NCBI RefSeq assembly: GCF_023913775.1
Contig: NZ_JAMXAX010000020.1
Location: 1-58,868, forward strand
DNA from: Acidovorax facilis
GTDB taxonomy: Bacteria > Pseudomonadota > Gammaproteobacteria > Burkholderiales > Burkholderiaceae_C
DNA length: 58,868 nucleotides
Reading direction: 5' to 3'
A program made the position numbers and the translations under genes. This document shows positions 15,249-22,743 of the stretch, one piece after another (the first letter of the stretch is position 1; each line of letters starts with the position of its first letter). The notes under the pieces were generated by a model. That model was not told the DNA's origin and searched no databases. It worked only from the letters and a program-made list of their open reading frames with translations.

Positions 15249-16253
15249 ATGCCCCCGTTCCCTTCGGGCGAGATTTCGCTCGCCCCGCGCGCACCCGCGC
15301 ATCCACTTGCTACCGCTGCGCTCGCGCGCGACGGTTCTGCCGATCAGGCCGTGGCCCACGCAGCCGCCGCCACTGCCGACATCACCCGCCACTTCATCCG
15401 TGCCAAGCAGCCCTGCGCCGACGGCTATCGCTGGTACCTGCGCCGCCAGGAGGGCGCCAGCAACTACCAGGCGCTGCTGGACGACCTGGTGCGCGAGGGC
15501 CGTGTGGAAGACGCTTGCTGGATGCTGGACCAGTTCGGCCCCACCAACGATGTGCTGGAGGTGGACCACCTGGAGGCAGACGCGCTGGTGTTTGCGGGTA
15601 GCGTGCGCTGCCGGGGCCACGCCGACGTAGGGGGAGTGGTGCGCACGGGCCGCAGCCTCAGCGTGCTGGGCGGCCTGCGGGTGGGTGGAGCACTGCGCGT
15701 GGGCGAAGACCTGCGCGTGGCGGGCGCAGTGCGCTGCGAAGGCAGCGCGCGGCTGCACGGCGATGCGCGCGTGGGCTGGTCGCTGACAGTGGCGCAGCGG
15801 CTGCAGTGCACAGGCAGCCTGCGTGTGGGCGGCGAGCTGGACTGCGGGGCTACCGCCCACGTCGGCGGCCACTGCCGGGTGACCCAGGATCTGCGGGTGG
15901 TGGGCGACCTGGGTTGCGACGGCGGCATCAAGGTGGGTGGCCACCTGCAAACCGATGCTGCCGTGCAGGCTGCCCGGGGCGTGTGGGTAACGGGCGACGT
16001 GGACTGCAAGGGCCACCTGCAAGTGGGCTGGGGTGTGCGGGCCGGTGGGCACATTCACGCCGGAGGGGCCATCCGTGCGGGCGAAAGCCTGTGGGCGGGC
16101 GAAACCATTACGGCGGGTGAGGCCTACGGCGTATACGCAGGCCTGGTGGTGCCGCTGCCCGACTGGCCCCACAGCGCCCAGGTGTGCGCCCGCGAACAGC
16201 CTGCACGCCTGCTGAGCGGCTGCTGGACCGATGGCCAGGGGAACACGCCATGA
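15249..16253 (+). CDS. Beta-solenoid (bactofilin-like) protein with N-terminal helical domain
   Basis: A 334-residue protein starting at the ATG 15249 after AGGAG. Residues 55-100 form a compact domain: C-A-D-G-Y-R-W-Y, then Y-Q-A-L-L-D-D-L-V, then G-R-V-E-D-A-C-W-M-L-D-Q-F-G. From about 112 to 305 the chain is a regular repeat of roughly 12 residues with small or hydrophobic positions and Gly turns (V-G-G-x-L-R-V-G-E-D-L, V-G-G-E-L-D-C-G, V-G-G-H and so on). This is the pattern of a right-handed beta solenoid like bactofilins. No signal peptide or membrane helix is seen. The stop overlaps the start of the acetyltransferase-like gene (ATGA), so the two are translationally coupled. A cytoplasmic scaffold is a reasonable guess; the function is unknown. 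Confidence 0.75.
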   Translation: MPPFPSGEISLAPRAPAHPLATAALARDGSADQAVAHAAAATADITRHFIRAKQPCADGYRWYLRRQEGASNYQALLDDLVREGRVEDACWMLDQFGPTNDVLEVDHLEADALVFAGSVRCRGHADVGGVVRTGRSLSVLGGLRVGGALRVGEDLRVAGAVRCEGSARLHGDARVGWSLTVAQRLQCTGSLRVGGELDCGATAHVGGHCRVTQDLRVVGDLGCDGGIKVGGHLQTDAAVQAARGVWVTGDVDCKGHLQVGWGVRAGGHIHAGGAIRAGESLWAGETITAGEAYGVYAGLVVPLPDWPHSAQVCAREQPARLLSGCWTDGQGNTP

Positions 16254-16930
16254 TGGCCATCGCCTGCAGCCTCTGCGACCCACGCGACGCCACCGTCATC
16301 GCCAACACGTGGCCCGGCCAGGGCTTGCTGGGCCAGTGGGCCCAGCGGCTGACCGAACTGCGCATCGACGTGGATCTGTCGGGCCGCGACATCCAGCGCG
16401 AGTTCGAGGCGCTGTACGACCGCATCCGCACCAACCACCGCACGCGCGATGCGATGCAGCCGTTGCCCTTGCATCTGCATGGGCTGGTGTTTCGCCTGCG
16501 CGAGGCCGACGGCGAATACTTTGTGTATGCCATCGACCCGCAGCGCAACCGCATCGTGGCCTACACCGTGTTCAACCGGCTGGTCGAAGTGGACCGCCGC
16601 ACCGACCGCCACCTGCGTGCGCCCCACACCAAGGTGGTGGACGGCTACCGCCGCATGGGCATTGCATCAGCCATCTACCGATGGTGGCTGGACTCAGGGA
16701 GGAGCCTGATAACAGGCGCACGCCAGTCGGCCGGCGCCCATGGCCTGTGGATGGCCCTGGCACGCGACTACGAACTGGCAGCGGCGCGCATCGACACCCA
16801 CAAACGCGTCCAGCAGCTGCCGCTTCCACCACCCCCAGGGTTTTTCAACGCGCTGGACACCCGGCTGGTGCTGGTGGGGCGCGATTGCCGCCTGGCGGAC
16901 TTCATGCAGCATGCGGGCTGGGGCGGCTGA
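16250..16930 (+). CDS. GNAT-like acetyltransferase-fold protein
   Basis: A 226-residue protein starting at the ATG that overlaps the upstream TGA; an extension to 16184 would lie inside the solenoid gene. The block V-V-D-G-Y-R-R-M-G-I-A-S-A-I-Y-R-W-W (about 132-149) has the form of the R/Q-x-x-G-x-G/A acetyl-CoA loop of GNAT proteins, then a conserved-looking Q-S-A-G-A-H-G-L-W. The N-terminal third has a beta-hairpin region with L-H-G-L-V-F-R-L-R and Y-F-V-Y-A-I-D. Assignment to GNAT rests on these motifs only. Coupling to the solenoid gene suggests it acts on, or with, that protein. Confidence 0.6.
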   Translation: MMAIACSLCDPRDATVIANTWPGQGLLGQWAQRLTELRIDVDLSGRDIQREFEALYDRIRTNHRTRDAMQPLPLHLHGLVFRLREADGEYFVYAIDPQRNRIVAYTVFNRLVEVDRRTDRHLRAPHTKVVDGYRRMGIASAIYRWWLDSGRSLITGARQSAGAHGLWMALARDYELAAARIDTHKRVQQLPLPPPPGFFNALDTRLVLVGRDCRLADFMQHAGWGG

Positions 16931-16958
16931 TCGGGTGACCCCGGCCGCTCCCTGCCTC

Positions 16959-17811
16959 TCAGCCCAGCACCTCGCGCAGGGCAGCGTCGTACAGGCCGGT
17001 GAGCTTGTCCATCACCCCCAGCAGGCGTTCGCTGGTGGTGGCCACGGCGTTCAGCCCCGCGTCATCGGCCGGGCGGCGCAGCGCGGATTCAAAAAACAGC
17101 CACTGTGAGTCGGCCAACTCCAGCTCGTTGCGGATGGACGATGTGGACACGGGCGCCGCCTTCAATGTCTGCAAGGCCTGGCGGAAGTCCGCCGCATCGG
17201 ACGCCAGCTGCGCCTGCACCACCTTGGAATCCACCTTGGCAGCACTCAAAAAGTAGTTCTTGGCCAGGCGCTGCGACAGCATGCGCTGGCGGCCCGCCAG
17301 GTTCACCAGGCGGGCACTGGGGGCCTGTGCCAATTTTTCGATGGCCTCGGTCACGGCCTGCGCAATGAGCAGCGTTCGATCGGCCTGTTCCGATGCCGCC
17401 GCTACCAGGGCCGTGGTGGTGGCGGGCGCCGAAGTCATCTGGTTGAGCAGGGCAAACTGCTTTTGCACTTCTGCCAGCTGCCCCCCCGACTTCTGCAGGC
17501 CACTGGCCCGACTGCATGCCTCGGGCCAGTTCGCCGCTGCCCGTCTGCACCATCTTGCGCGCCAGCCCCATCACATCCACCGCCGCAGCAGGCAGCACTT
17601 GCAGGTACTGCTGGCAATAGGCCTTGGCCATGCGCTGCGACAGTGCGCGAAACCAGCCCGCATAGTTGATGGCCCCCGACAACCCCATCTGCGCCTGGGC
17701 TCCAGTCGCCCAAGTTGCCCAGGTGGGCAGCAGAACACCCGCCGCCACCCACTGAAGGGCCACACGGCGCTGGCATGGCGTGGCATCGGCAGAAAATTCG
17801 CGCGTCAACAT
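16959..17811 (-). pseudogene. PilJ/NarX-type N-terminal domain protein, frameshifted
   Basis: Two overlapping reading frames (17089-17811 and 16959-17468) are the halves of one gene of about 283 codons. The N-terminus has a Tat-like signal peptide (Q-R-R-V-A-L-Q, hydrophobic stretch, A-Q-A). Two copies of an A-G-x-x-R-x-L-S-Q-R-x-A-K motif follow, one in each half, as in the type IV pili methyl-accepting chemotaxis transducer N-terminal domain (PF13675). The halves are joined by deleting one base from the C7 run at 17481-17487, giving G-G-Q-L-A-E-V-Q-K-Q-F. There is no membrane anchor or kinase, so the product would be a free periplasmic sensor. Related domains in NarX bind nitrate, which fits the molybdopterin genes alongside. 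A sequencing error is as likely as real decay. Confidence 0.75.
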
Positions 17812-17911
17812 GGGAATCCCCTTGAAATCGAATGGGCAGATTGTTGCAACGCAGCAACCAGAACGCCCTGCGCCATGTCAAAGGCGGGCCATACCAGCGC
17901 CTGGGCAAAAC

Positions 17912-17925
17912 TTGACCGCGATCAA
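17912..17925. promoter_or_regulatory. FNR-like binding site
   Basis: TTGACCGCGATCAA matches the FNR/ANR consensus TTGAT-N4-ATCAA in nine of ten defined positions. It lies between the divergent PilJ-domain gene (start 17811) and moaA (start 17981), so it could drive either or both under low oxygen. Confidence 0.65.
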
Positions 17926-17980
17926 CTCCGCGCGCAGGGGCTTGCCCCCTCTGCAGGCCCCCTTGCGGCAAAATCACGCC

Positions 17981-19120
17981 ATGGCCGAACGTGTGATTCC
18001 TCTGGTGGACCAACGCATCGCCGCTCTGGCGGCGCGGGTGCCCATACACCCCGTGGCCCCCACAGGCCTGCTCACCGACACCCGGGGCCGCCCGCTGCGC
18101 GACCTGCGCATCAGCGTGACGGACCGCTGCAACTTCCGCTGCAACTACTGCATGCCCAAGGAAGTGTTCGACAAGGACTACCCTTACCTGCCCCATGGCG
18201 CGCTGCTGAGTTTTGAAGAGATCACGCGGCTGGCAAAGCTCTTCCTGGCGCATGGCGTGCGCAAGATCCGCCTGACCGGTGGCGAGCCCCTGCTGCGCAA
18301 GAACCTGGAAGCGCTGGTGGCGCAGCTGGCCCAGCTGCGCACGGTTGACGGGCTGGCGCCCGACCTCACGCTGACCACCAACGGATCGCTGCTGGCGCGC
18401 AAGGCCAAAGCGCTGAAAGACGCGGGCCTGAACCGCGTGACCGTGAGCCTCGACGGCCTGGACGACGCCGTGTTTCGCCGCATGAACGATGTGGACTTTC
18501 CGGTGGTCGACGTGCTGGCGGGCATCGAAGCGGCGCACGCCGCCGGGCTGTCGCACATCAAGGTCAACATGGTCGTCAAGCGCGGCACCAACGACCACGA
18601 AATTTTGCCCATGGCCCGCCACTTCCGGGGCTCGGGCACCACGCTGCGTTTCATCGAATACATGGACGTGGGCGCCACCAACGGCTGGCGCATGGACGAA
18701 GTGCTGCCCTCGGCCGAGCTGATCAAACGCCTGCGCGCCGAGTTGCCGCTGGTCCAGCTCGACCCCAGCAGCCCCGGCGAAACCGCCGAGCGCTGGGGCT
18801 ATGCCAATGCCGCAGGCCAATATGACCTCGCCCTGGGCGAGGTGGGCGTGATCAGCAGCGTGACCCAGGCGTTTTGCCACGACTGCAACCGCGCGCGCCT
18901 GTCCACCGAAGGCAAGCTTTACCTGTGCCTATTTGCCTCCGAGGGCTACGACCTGCGAACCCTGCTGCGCGGCGGCGCCAGCGACGAGGCGATTGCCTCG
19001 GCCATCGCGCCCATCTGGCAGCAGCGCAGCGACCGCTATTCGGAGCTGCGCAGTAGCCTGCCTGCGGATACCACGCCTGGTGGCGCGCGGCGGGTGGAGA
19101 TGAGCTACATCGGGGGCTAG
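17981..19120 (+). CDS. moaA: GTP 3',8-cyclase MoaA (molybdopterin synthesis)
   Basis: A 379-residue radical SAM enzyme that makes the cyclic precursor of molybdopterin from GTP. The N-terminal radical SAM 4Fe-4S cluster is C50-x3-C54-x2-C57 in [18 protein letters not shown] is the SAM-binding segment. The second, GTP-binding cluster is [10 protein letters not shown] with a later C in L-Y-L-C-L-F. The chain ends in the required Gly-Gly. It is the first of three molybdenum cofactor genes on this strand (with mobA and moeA), and an FNR-like site lies 56 bases upstream, consistent with use by an anaerobic molybdoenzyme such as nitrate reductase. Confidence 0.96.
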   Translation: MAERVIPLVDQRIAALAARVPIHPVAPTGLLTDTRGRPLRDLRISVTDRCNFRCNYCMPKEVFDKDYPYLPHGALLSFEEITRLAKLFLAHGVRKIRLTGGEPLLRKNLEALVAQLAQLRTVDGLAPDLTLTTNGSLLARKAKALKDAGLNRVTVSLDGLDDAVFRRMNDVDFPVVDVLAGIEAAHAAGLSHIKVNMVVKRGTNDHEILPMARHFRGSGTTLRFIEYMDVGATNGWRMDEVLPSAELIKRLRAELPLVQLDPSSPGETAERWGYANAAGQYDLALGEVGVISSVTQAFCHDCNRARLSTEGKLYLCLFASEGYDLRTLLRGGASDEAIASAIAPIWQQRSDRYSELRSSLPADTTPGGARRVEMSYIGG

Positions 19121-19124
19121 CGCT

Positions 19125-19556
19125 ATGGGCCTAGATGATCTAGCGCCAGATGTGCAGGCGTTTGTCCTTACGGTATGCGGTTTGACGCATCGCCCGGCAT
19201 CTGTTTGGCTCATCGGATCGCAAGCTAACGGACGAGCTACCGAGCAATCCGACTGGGATCTTTTGATCTTCGGTTCTTCATTTTTGATCGACGAACTCAA
19301 GCGAGACATCGCCGCCCCTCTCAAGATCGACGCCCTGGTCGTACACAACGGAAACGACTACTGCGATCCTTGGCAAAACAAGCGCGGGGCTCTTAAGAAT
19401 CTCCAATGGCGCTTGGAATCAGCAACAGTAGCAAGCTACGAAGGCGTTCGCTGGATCGCTGATAGCGAGTCTGAGGAAGACTACTCGCCAAGCTCAGGCA
19501 ACATGCTAGTTTTGAAAGAGAGAGCATTGTGCCTATGGGCAGCGCCGCCTCTCTAG
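19125..19556 (+). CDS. Stand-alone nucleotidyltransferase-domain protein
   Basis: A 143-residue protein with the minimal nucleotidyltransferase signature G-S-Q-A-N-G-R (31-37) and S-D-W-D-L-L-I (42-48), giving the metal ligands D43 and D45. Such proteins (MNT family) often pair with a HEPN toxin gene, but no HEPN partner is visible here. It starts 5 bases after the moaA stop and separates moaA from mobA. Its sequence is visibly less GC-rich than its neighbours and uses A/T-ending codons more often, so it is probably a recent arrival. Confidence 0.75.
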   Translation: MGLDDLAPDVQAFVLTVCGLTHRPASVWLIGSQANGRATEQSDWDLLIFGSSFLIDELKRDIAAPLKIDALVVHNGNDYCDPWQNKRGALKNLQWRLESATVASYEGVRWIADSESEEDYSPSSGNMLVLKERALCLWAAPPL

Positions 19557-19582
19557 CAATCTCATTCCCGACAGGACTTCAA

Positions 19583-20221
19583 TTGATCAATCAGCAAGAC
19601 ATCACCGGCTTGGTCCTCGCCGGTGGCCGTGGCTCCCGCATGGGCGGCGTCGACAAAGGCCTGCAGAACTTTCGGGGCCTGCCCCTGGCCCTGCACACCC
19701 TGATGCGACTGCAGATGCAGACCGGCGCCACCATGGTCAACGCCAATCGCAATCTGGCCGCCTATGAGGCCTTCGGCGCACCGGTGTGGCCCGACGTGCT
19801 GAGCGACTATGCCGGGCCGCTAGCAGGTTTTTTGACAGGACTGGAGCGTTGCGAAACGCCCTGGCTGCTGACAGTGCCCTGCGACACCCCGCTGTTCCCC
19901 CTGGACCTGGCCCAGCGCCTGGCGGCGGCGGCTGACGCCCAGGACGCCGACATCGCCATGGCCGCAGCGCCCGAGGACGATGGCACGGGCCGCACCACCG
20001 TGCGCACCCAGCCGGTGTTCTGCCTGCTGCGCGTGGACCTGCTCGAAAGCCTGGTCGCTTTCACCCAGGCCGGTGGCCGCAAGATTGATGCATGGACGTC
20101 ACAGCACCGCTGCGCCATCGTGCCGTTTGACCAGCCCGGCGACGACCCCAAGGCCTTTTTCAACGCCAACACGCTGGCTGAGCTGCACGCGCTGGAAAGC
20201 GCGAGCGCACCGCAGGCCTGA
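19583..20221 (+). CDS. mobA: Molybdenum cofactor guanylyltransferase MobA
   Basis: A 212-residue protein with the N-terminal nucleotide-binding loop [15 protein letters not shown] (13-27 from the start chosen). P-C-D-T-P-L-F-P and a C-terminal F-N-A-N-T-L-A-E-L are further MobA features. It attaches GMP to molybdopterin to make the guanine dinucleotide form used by nitrate and DMSO reductase family enzymes. The likely start is the TTG at 19583 with AGGAC a few bases upstream; a GTG at 19529 would overlap the preceding gene and add an atypical leader. It lies between a nucleotidyltransferase-like gene and a GNAT gene. Confidence 0.93.
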   Translation: MINQQDITGLVLAGGRGSRMGGVDKGLQNFRGLPLALHTLMRLQMQTGATMVNANRNLAAYEAFGAPVWPDVLSDYAGPLAGFLTGLERCETPWLLTVPCDTPLFPLDLAQRLAAAADAQDADIAMAAAPEDDGTGRTTVRTQPVFCLLRVDLLESLVAFTQAGGRKIDAWTSQHRCAIVPFDQPGDDPKAFFNANTLAELHALESASAPQA

Positions 20222-20236
20222 TCACACACCGCTGCG

Positions 20237-20782
20237 ATGAACGCGCACACGCCTGCGGTCGCCCGTGCAGTGTTGATCCGCCCGTTGGTCGCATCGGACG
20301 CTGTGGCCTACAAAGCCCTTCGCGACGAGGCTTTGCGCACCGCGCCGGATGCGTTCACGTCCGACTACGAATCCTCGGTGGGCCGCGATGCCAGCGAATA
20401 CGTGGCGCGTTTTGGCGCGCCGGAGTCGGGTCAGTTCTTCCTCGGCGCCTTCGATGCCGCAGGCCAGCTGGTCGGCTGCCTGGGCTGTGAGCGCGAGCAG
20501 CGCACCAAGCAGCGGCACCTCGCCACGCTGGTAGGCATGATGGTTGCGCCACAAGCCCAGCGCCAGGGCATCGGCCAGCAGCTGGTAGCCGCCTGCGTAG
20601 AGGTCGCCAGCCGCGTGCCCGGGCTGACCCAGCTGGTGCTGACGGTCACGGCCTCCAACACGCATGTCGTGCGCCTGTACGAGCAGGCCGGGTTCCGCGC
20701 CTGGGGCCTGCTGCCCCACGCCATCGTGGTGGACGGCGTGGGCTTTGACAAGCTGCACATGGTGCGCGTGCTGCACGACTGA
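20237..20782 (+). CDS. GNAT-family N-acetyltransferase
   Basis: A 181-residue GNAT enzyme. The acetyl-CoA binding block is M-M-V-A-P-Q-A-Q-R-Q-G-I-G-Q-Q-L (motif A, Q-R-Q-G-I-G), followed by L-V-L-T-V-T-A-S-N-T and V-R-L-Y-E-Q-A-G-F (motif B). The D-A-F-T-S-D-Y segment near the N-terminus is found in acetyltransferases of small substrates. The substrate cannot be inferred. It sits between mobA and moeA with short gaps (15 and 19 bases), so it is cotranscribed with the cofactor genes. Confidence 0.9.
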   Translation: MNAHTPAVARAVLIRPLVASDAVAYKALRDEALRTAPDAFTSDYESSVGRDASEYVARFGAPESGQFFLGAFDAAGQLVGCLGCEREQRTKQRHLATLVGMMVAPQAQRQGIGQQLVAACVEVASRVPGLTQLVLTVTASNTHVVRLYEQAGFRAWGLLPHAIVVDGVGFDKLHMVRVLHD

Positions 20783-20801
20783 TTGAAAGTTACTGAGACC
20801 C

Positions 20802-22160
20802 ATGAAAACCATTGCCCAGATTGCCGCCAAACTGCAAGGCTACGACCCGCAGGCCCTGAGCGCCGCCGACGTGAACACGTTTCTGGAACGGCTGGTCGAG
20901 CCTGTGAGCGCCACCGAAGACTTGCCCCTCTTCAGCGCCCTGGGCCGTGTGCTGGCGCAGGACGTGGTCTCGCCCATCAGCGTGCCACCACACGACAACT
21001 CGGCCATGGACGGCTATGCGTTTGCGGGCGACCAACTGGTCGCAGGCCAGCCTCTCACGCTGCGCGTGGTGGGCACGGCGCTGGCGGGCAAGGCCTGGGT
21101 GGGCACCGTGGCGGCGGGCGAGTGCGTCAAGATCATGACCGGCGCGATCATGCCCACGGGCCTCGATACCGTGGTGCCGCAGGAGTTCACCACAGCCGCC
21201 GCAGCTGACGGCCACATCACCATCGCGGCCGATGTGCTCAAGACCGGCGACAACCGCCGCTTCAAGGGCGAAGACCTGATGGAGGGTAGCGTGGCGCTGG
21301 CCAAGGGCAGGCTGCTTGCGCCTGCTGCGCTGGGCCTGGTCGCCAGCCTGGGCCTGTCCACCGTCACGGTGTACCGCCGCCTGCGCGTAGCGTATTTCTC
21401 CACCGGCGACGAGATCCTGAGCCTCGGCGAGCCACCCCGCGAAGGCGCCGTGTACGACAGCAACCGCTACACCGTGTTCGGCCTGCTCACGCGGCTGGGT
21501 GTAGAGGTGATCGACCTGGGCGTGGTCCGCGACGAGCCGGAATTGTTGGAAGCCGCATTTCGCAACGCAGCGCAGCGCGCGGACGCCATCATCACCAGCG
21601 GCGGCGTGAGCGTGGGCGAGGCCGACCACACGCGCACCATGATGAAAAAGCTGGGCGACGTGGCCTTCTGGCGCATTGCCATGCGGCCGGGCCGCCCTAT
21701 GGCGGCGGGGCGCATTGCCACCACAGAAAATCAAGCAAAATTGGCCTCCATCGCTTACCCATCAAGCGCTAGCAGCTATCAAAATGATACCAACCAACCC
21801 CACAGCGGTGCGGTGTTGTTCGGCTTGCCGGGCAACCCCGTGGCGGTGATGGTGACCTTCCTGGCCTTTGTGCGCCCCGCCCTGCTGCGCATGATGGGCA
21901 GCACCCACAGCGCCCCACCGCTGCTGCGCGCCACCAGCACCGAAGCCATGCGCAAGAAGCCTGGCCGCACGGAGTACCAGCGCGGACTGGTGACCACGGC
22001 CGCCGACGGCACGCTGCAGGTGCGCACCACGGGCAACCAGGGCTCGGGTGTGCTCAGCTCGATGGTGCAGGCCAACGGACTCATCGTGCTGCACCACAGC
22101 CAGGGCAACGTGGCCGCGGGCGACACGGTGGATGTGATGGTGTTTGACGGCGTTATTTGA
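20802..22160 (+). CDS. moeA: Molybdopterin molybdenumtransferase MoeA, with repeat-derived insertion
   Basis: A 452-residue MoeA, longer than the usual 400-410. It has the N-terminal D-N-S-A-M-D-G-Y-A motif, the central T-G-D-E and Y-D-S-N segments, the S-G-G-V-S-V-G motif and F-G-L-P-G-N-P-V-A-V. It inserts molybdate into adenylylated molybdopterin. Between G-R-P-M-A-A-G-R-I and G-A-V-L-F-G-L-P-G-N-P there is an extra stretch, at about residues 309-330, encoded by a full copy of dispersed repeat A (21728-21789). The insert is in frame and lies on a loop just before a conserved active-site strand. A second repeat family begins right after the stop. Confidence 0.93.
   Translation: MKTIAQIAAKLQGYDPQALSAADVNTFLERLVEPVSATEDLPLFSALGRVLAQDVVSPISVPPHDNSAMDGYAFAGDQLVAGQPLTLRVVGTALAGKAWVGTVAAGECVKIMTGAIMPTGLDTVVPQEFTTAAAADGHITIAADVLKTGDNRRFKGEDLMEGSVALAKGRLLAPAALGLVASLGLSTVTVYRRLRVAYFSTGDEILSLGEPPREGAVYDSNRYTVFGLLTRLGVEVIDLGVVRDEPELLEAAFRNAAQRADAIITSGGVSVGEADHTRTMMKKLGDVAFWRIAMRPGRPMAAGRIATTENQAKLASIAYPSSASSYQNDTNQPHSGAVLFGLPGNPVAVMVTFLAFVRPALLRMMGSTHSAPPLLRATSTEAMRKKPGRTEYQRGLVTTAADGTLQVRTTGNQGSGVLSSMVQANGLIVLHHSQGNVAAGDTVDVMVFDGVI
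21728..21789. repeat. Dispersed repeat A, copy 4, inside moeA
   Basis: Contains the invariant core GCGCTAGCAGCTAT (21766-21779) preceded by CGCTTACCCATCAAGCGC. It keeps the moeA frame open and adds about 20-30 residues compared with the family. Confidence 0.85.
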
Positions 22161-22226
22161 CCCCCTGAGTCGCTTCGCGCCTTCCCCCCAGGGGGACCGA
22201 CGCCTTCACTGCGGGGCGGCCCTTGC
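22161..22226 (+). repeat. Dispersed repeat B, copy 1, after moeA
   Basis: CCCCCTGAGTCGCTTCGCGC and then CTTCCCCCCAGGGGG form a hairpin with the arms CCCCCTG and CAGGGGG, followed by GCGGGGCGGCCCTTG. Similar sequence follows the stop codons of rho (46585) and dnaX (34709-34767, minus strand). It starts at the first base after the moeA stop. Confidence 0.75.
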
Positions 22227-22325
22227 TACGCATCCCCCACAGGCGCCGCGCCCGTGGCACCCCGCGCGGGCGAAGCGCAGCACAATGGCTCTTTTCATTT
22301 GCACCCGTTTGGAAATCTTGCGCCT

Positions 22326-22658
22326 ATGCCCTACACCGCCCAGCACCTTGCGCAACCCCCATCCCGTGACGAGGTGGACCGCCTGACAGGCGCCGCCGTT
22401 GTGGAATTTGGCACCCCCTGGTGCGGCCACTGCCAGCGCGCGCAGCCACTGATCGAACAAGCGCTGAAGGACCGCGCAGACGTAGCGCACATCAAGGTGG
22501 AAGATGGCCCCGGCCAGCGCCTGGGTCGCACGTTCGGCGTCAAGCTGTGGCCCACGCTGGTGTTCTTGAAGGACGGCAAGGAGGTCGCTCGCCTGGTGCG
22601 GCCGCAGGGGCAGCAAGACGTTCTGGACGCCGTAAACACCGTCTCGGCACCTGAATGA
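22326..22658 (+). CDS. Thioredoxin-family protein
   Basis: A 110-residue thioredoxin-fold protein with the active site W32-C33-G-H-C36 and the cis-proline segment L-W-P-T-L-V-F-L-K-D-G. The C-G-H-C pair is the form of protein disulphide isomerases and DsbA-like or PDI-like thioredoxins, so its redox potential may be higher than that of TrxA (C-G-P-C, at 44726). It has no signal peptide, so it is cytoplasmic. The ATG at 22326 was chosen because the reading frame upstream lies in repeat sequence. It stands alone and ends at a bidirectional terminator. Confidence 0.88.
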   Translation: MPYTAQHLAQPPSRDEVDRLTGAAVVEFGTPWCGHCQRAQPLIEQALKDRADVAHIKVEDGPGQRLGRTFGVKLWPTLVFLKDGKEVARLVRPQGQQDVLDAVNTVSAPE

Positions 22659-22682
22659 GGCACGCGTCCGACTCCGAATAGT

Positions 22683-22705
22683 AAGAAGCCCCATCGGGGC
22701 TTCTT
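22683..22705. terminator. Terminator between thioredoxin-like and RND genes
   Basis: AAGAAGCCCC (22683-22692) and GGGGCTTCTT (22696-22705) form a perfect 10-bp stem with a 3-base loop. The A and T ends mean it could work in both directions, serving the two convergent genes. Confidence 0.8.
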
Positions 22706-22743
22706 ATTGGGTCGCAACGCTCCGCCGTTGGGGCTCCGCATGG

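Noticed and set aside
19529..19582. Upstream GTG/ATG starts for mobA
   Set aside because: They would overlap the preceding gene and add residues not seen in the family; TTG at 19583 gives the expected N-terminus and has AGGAC before it.
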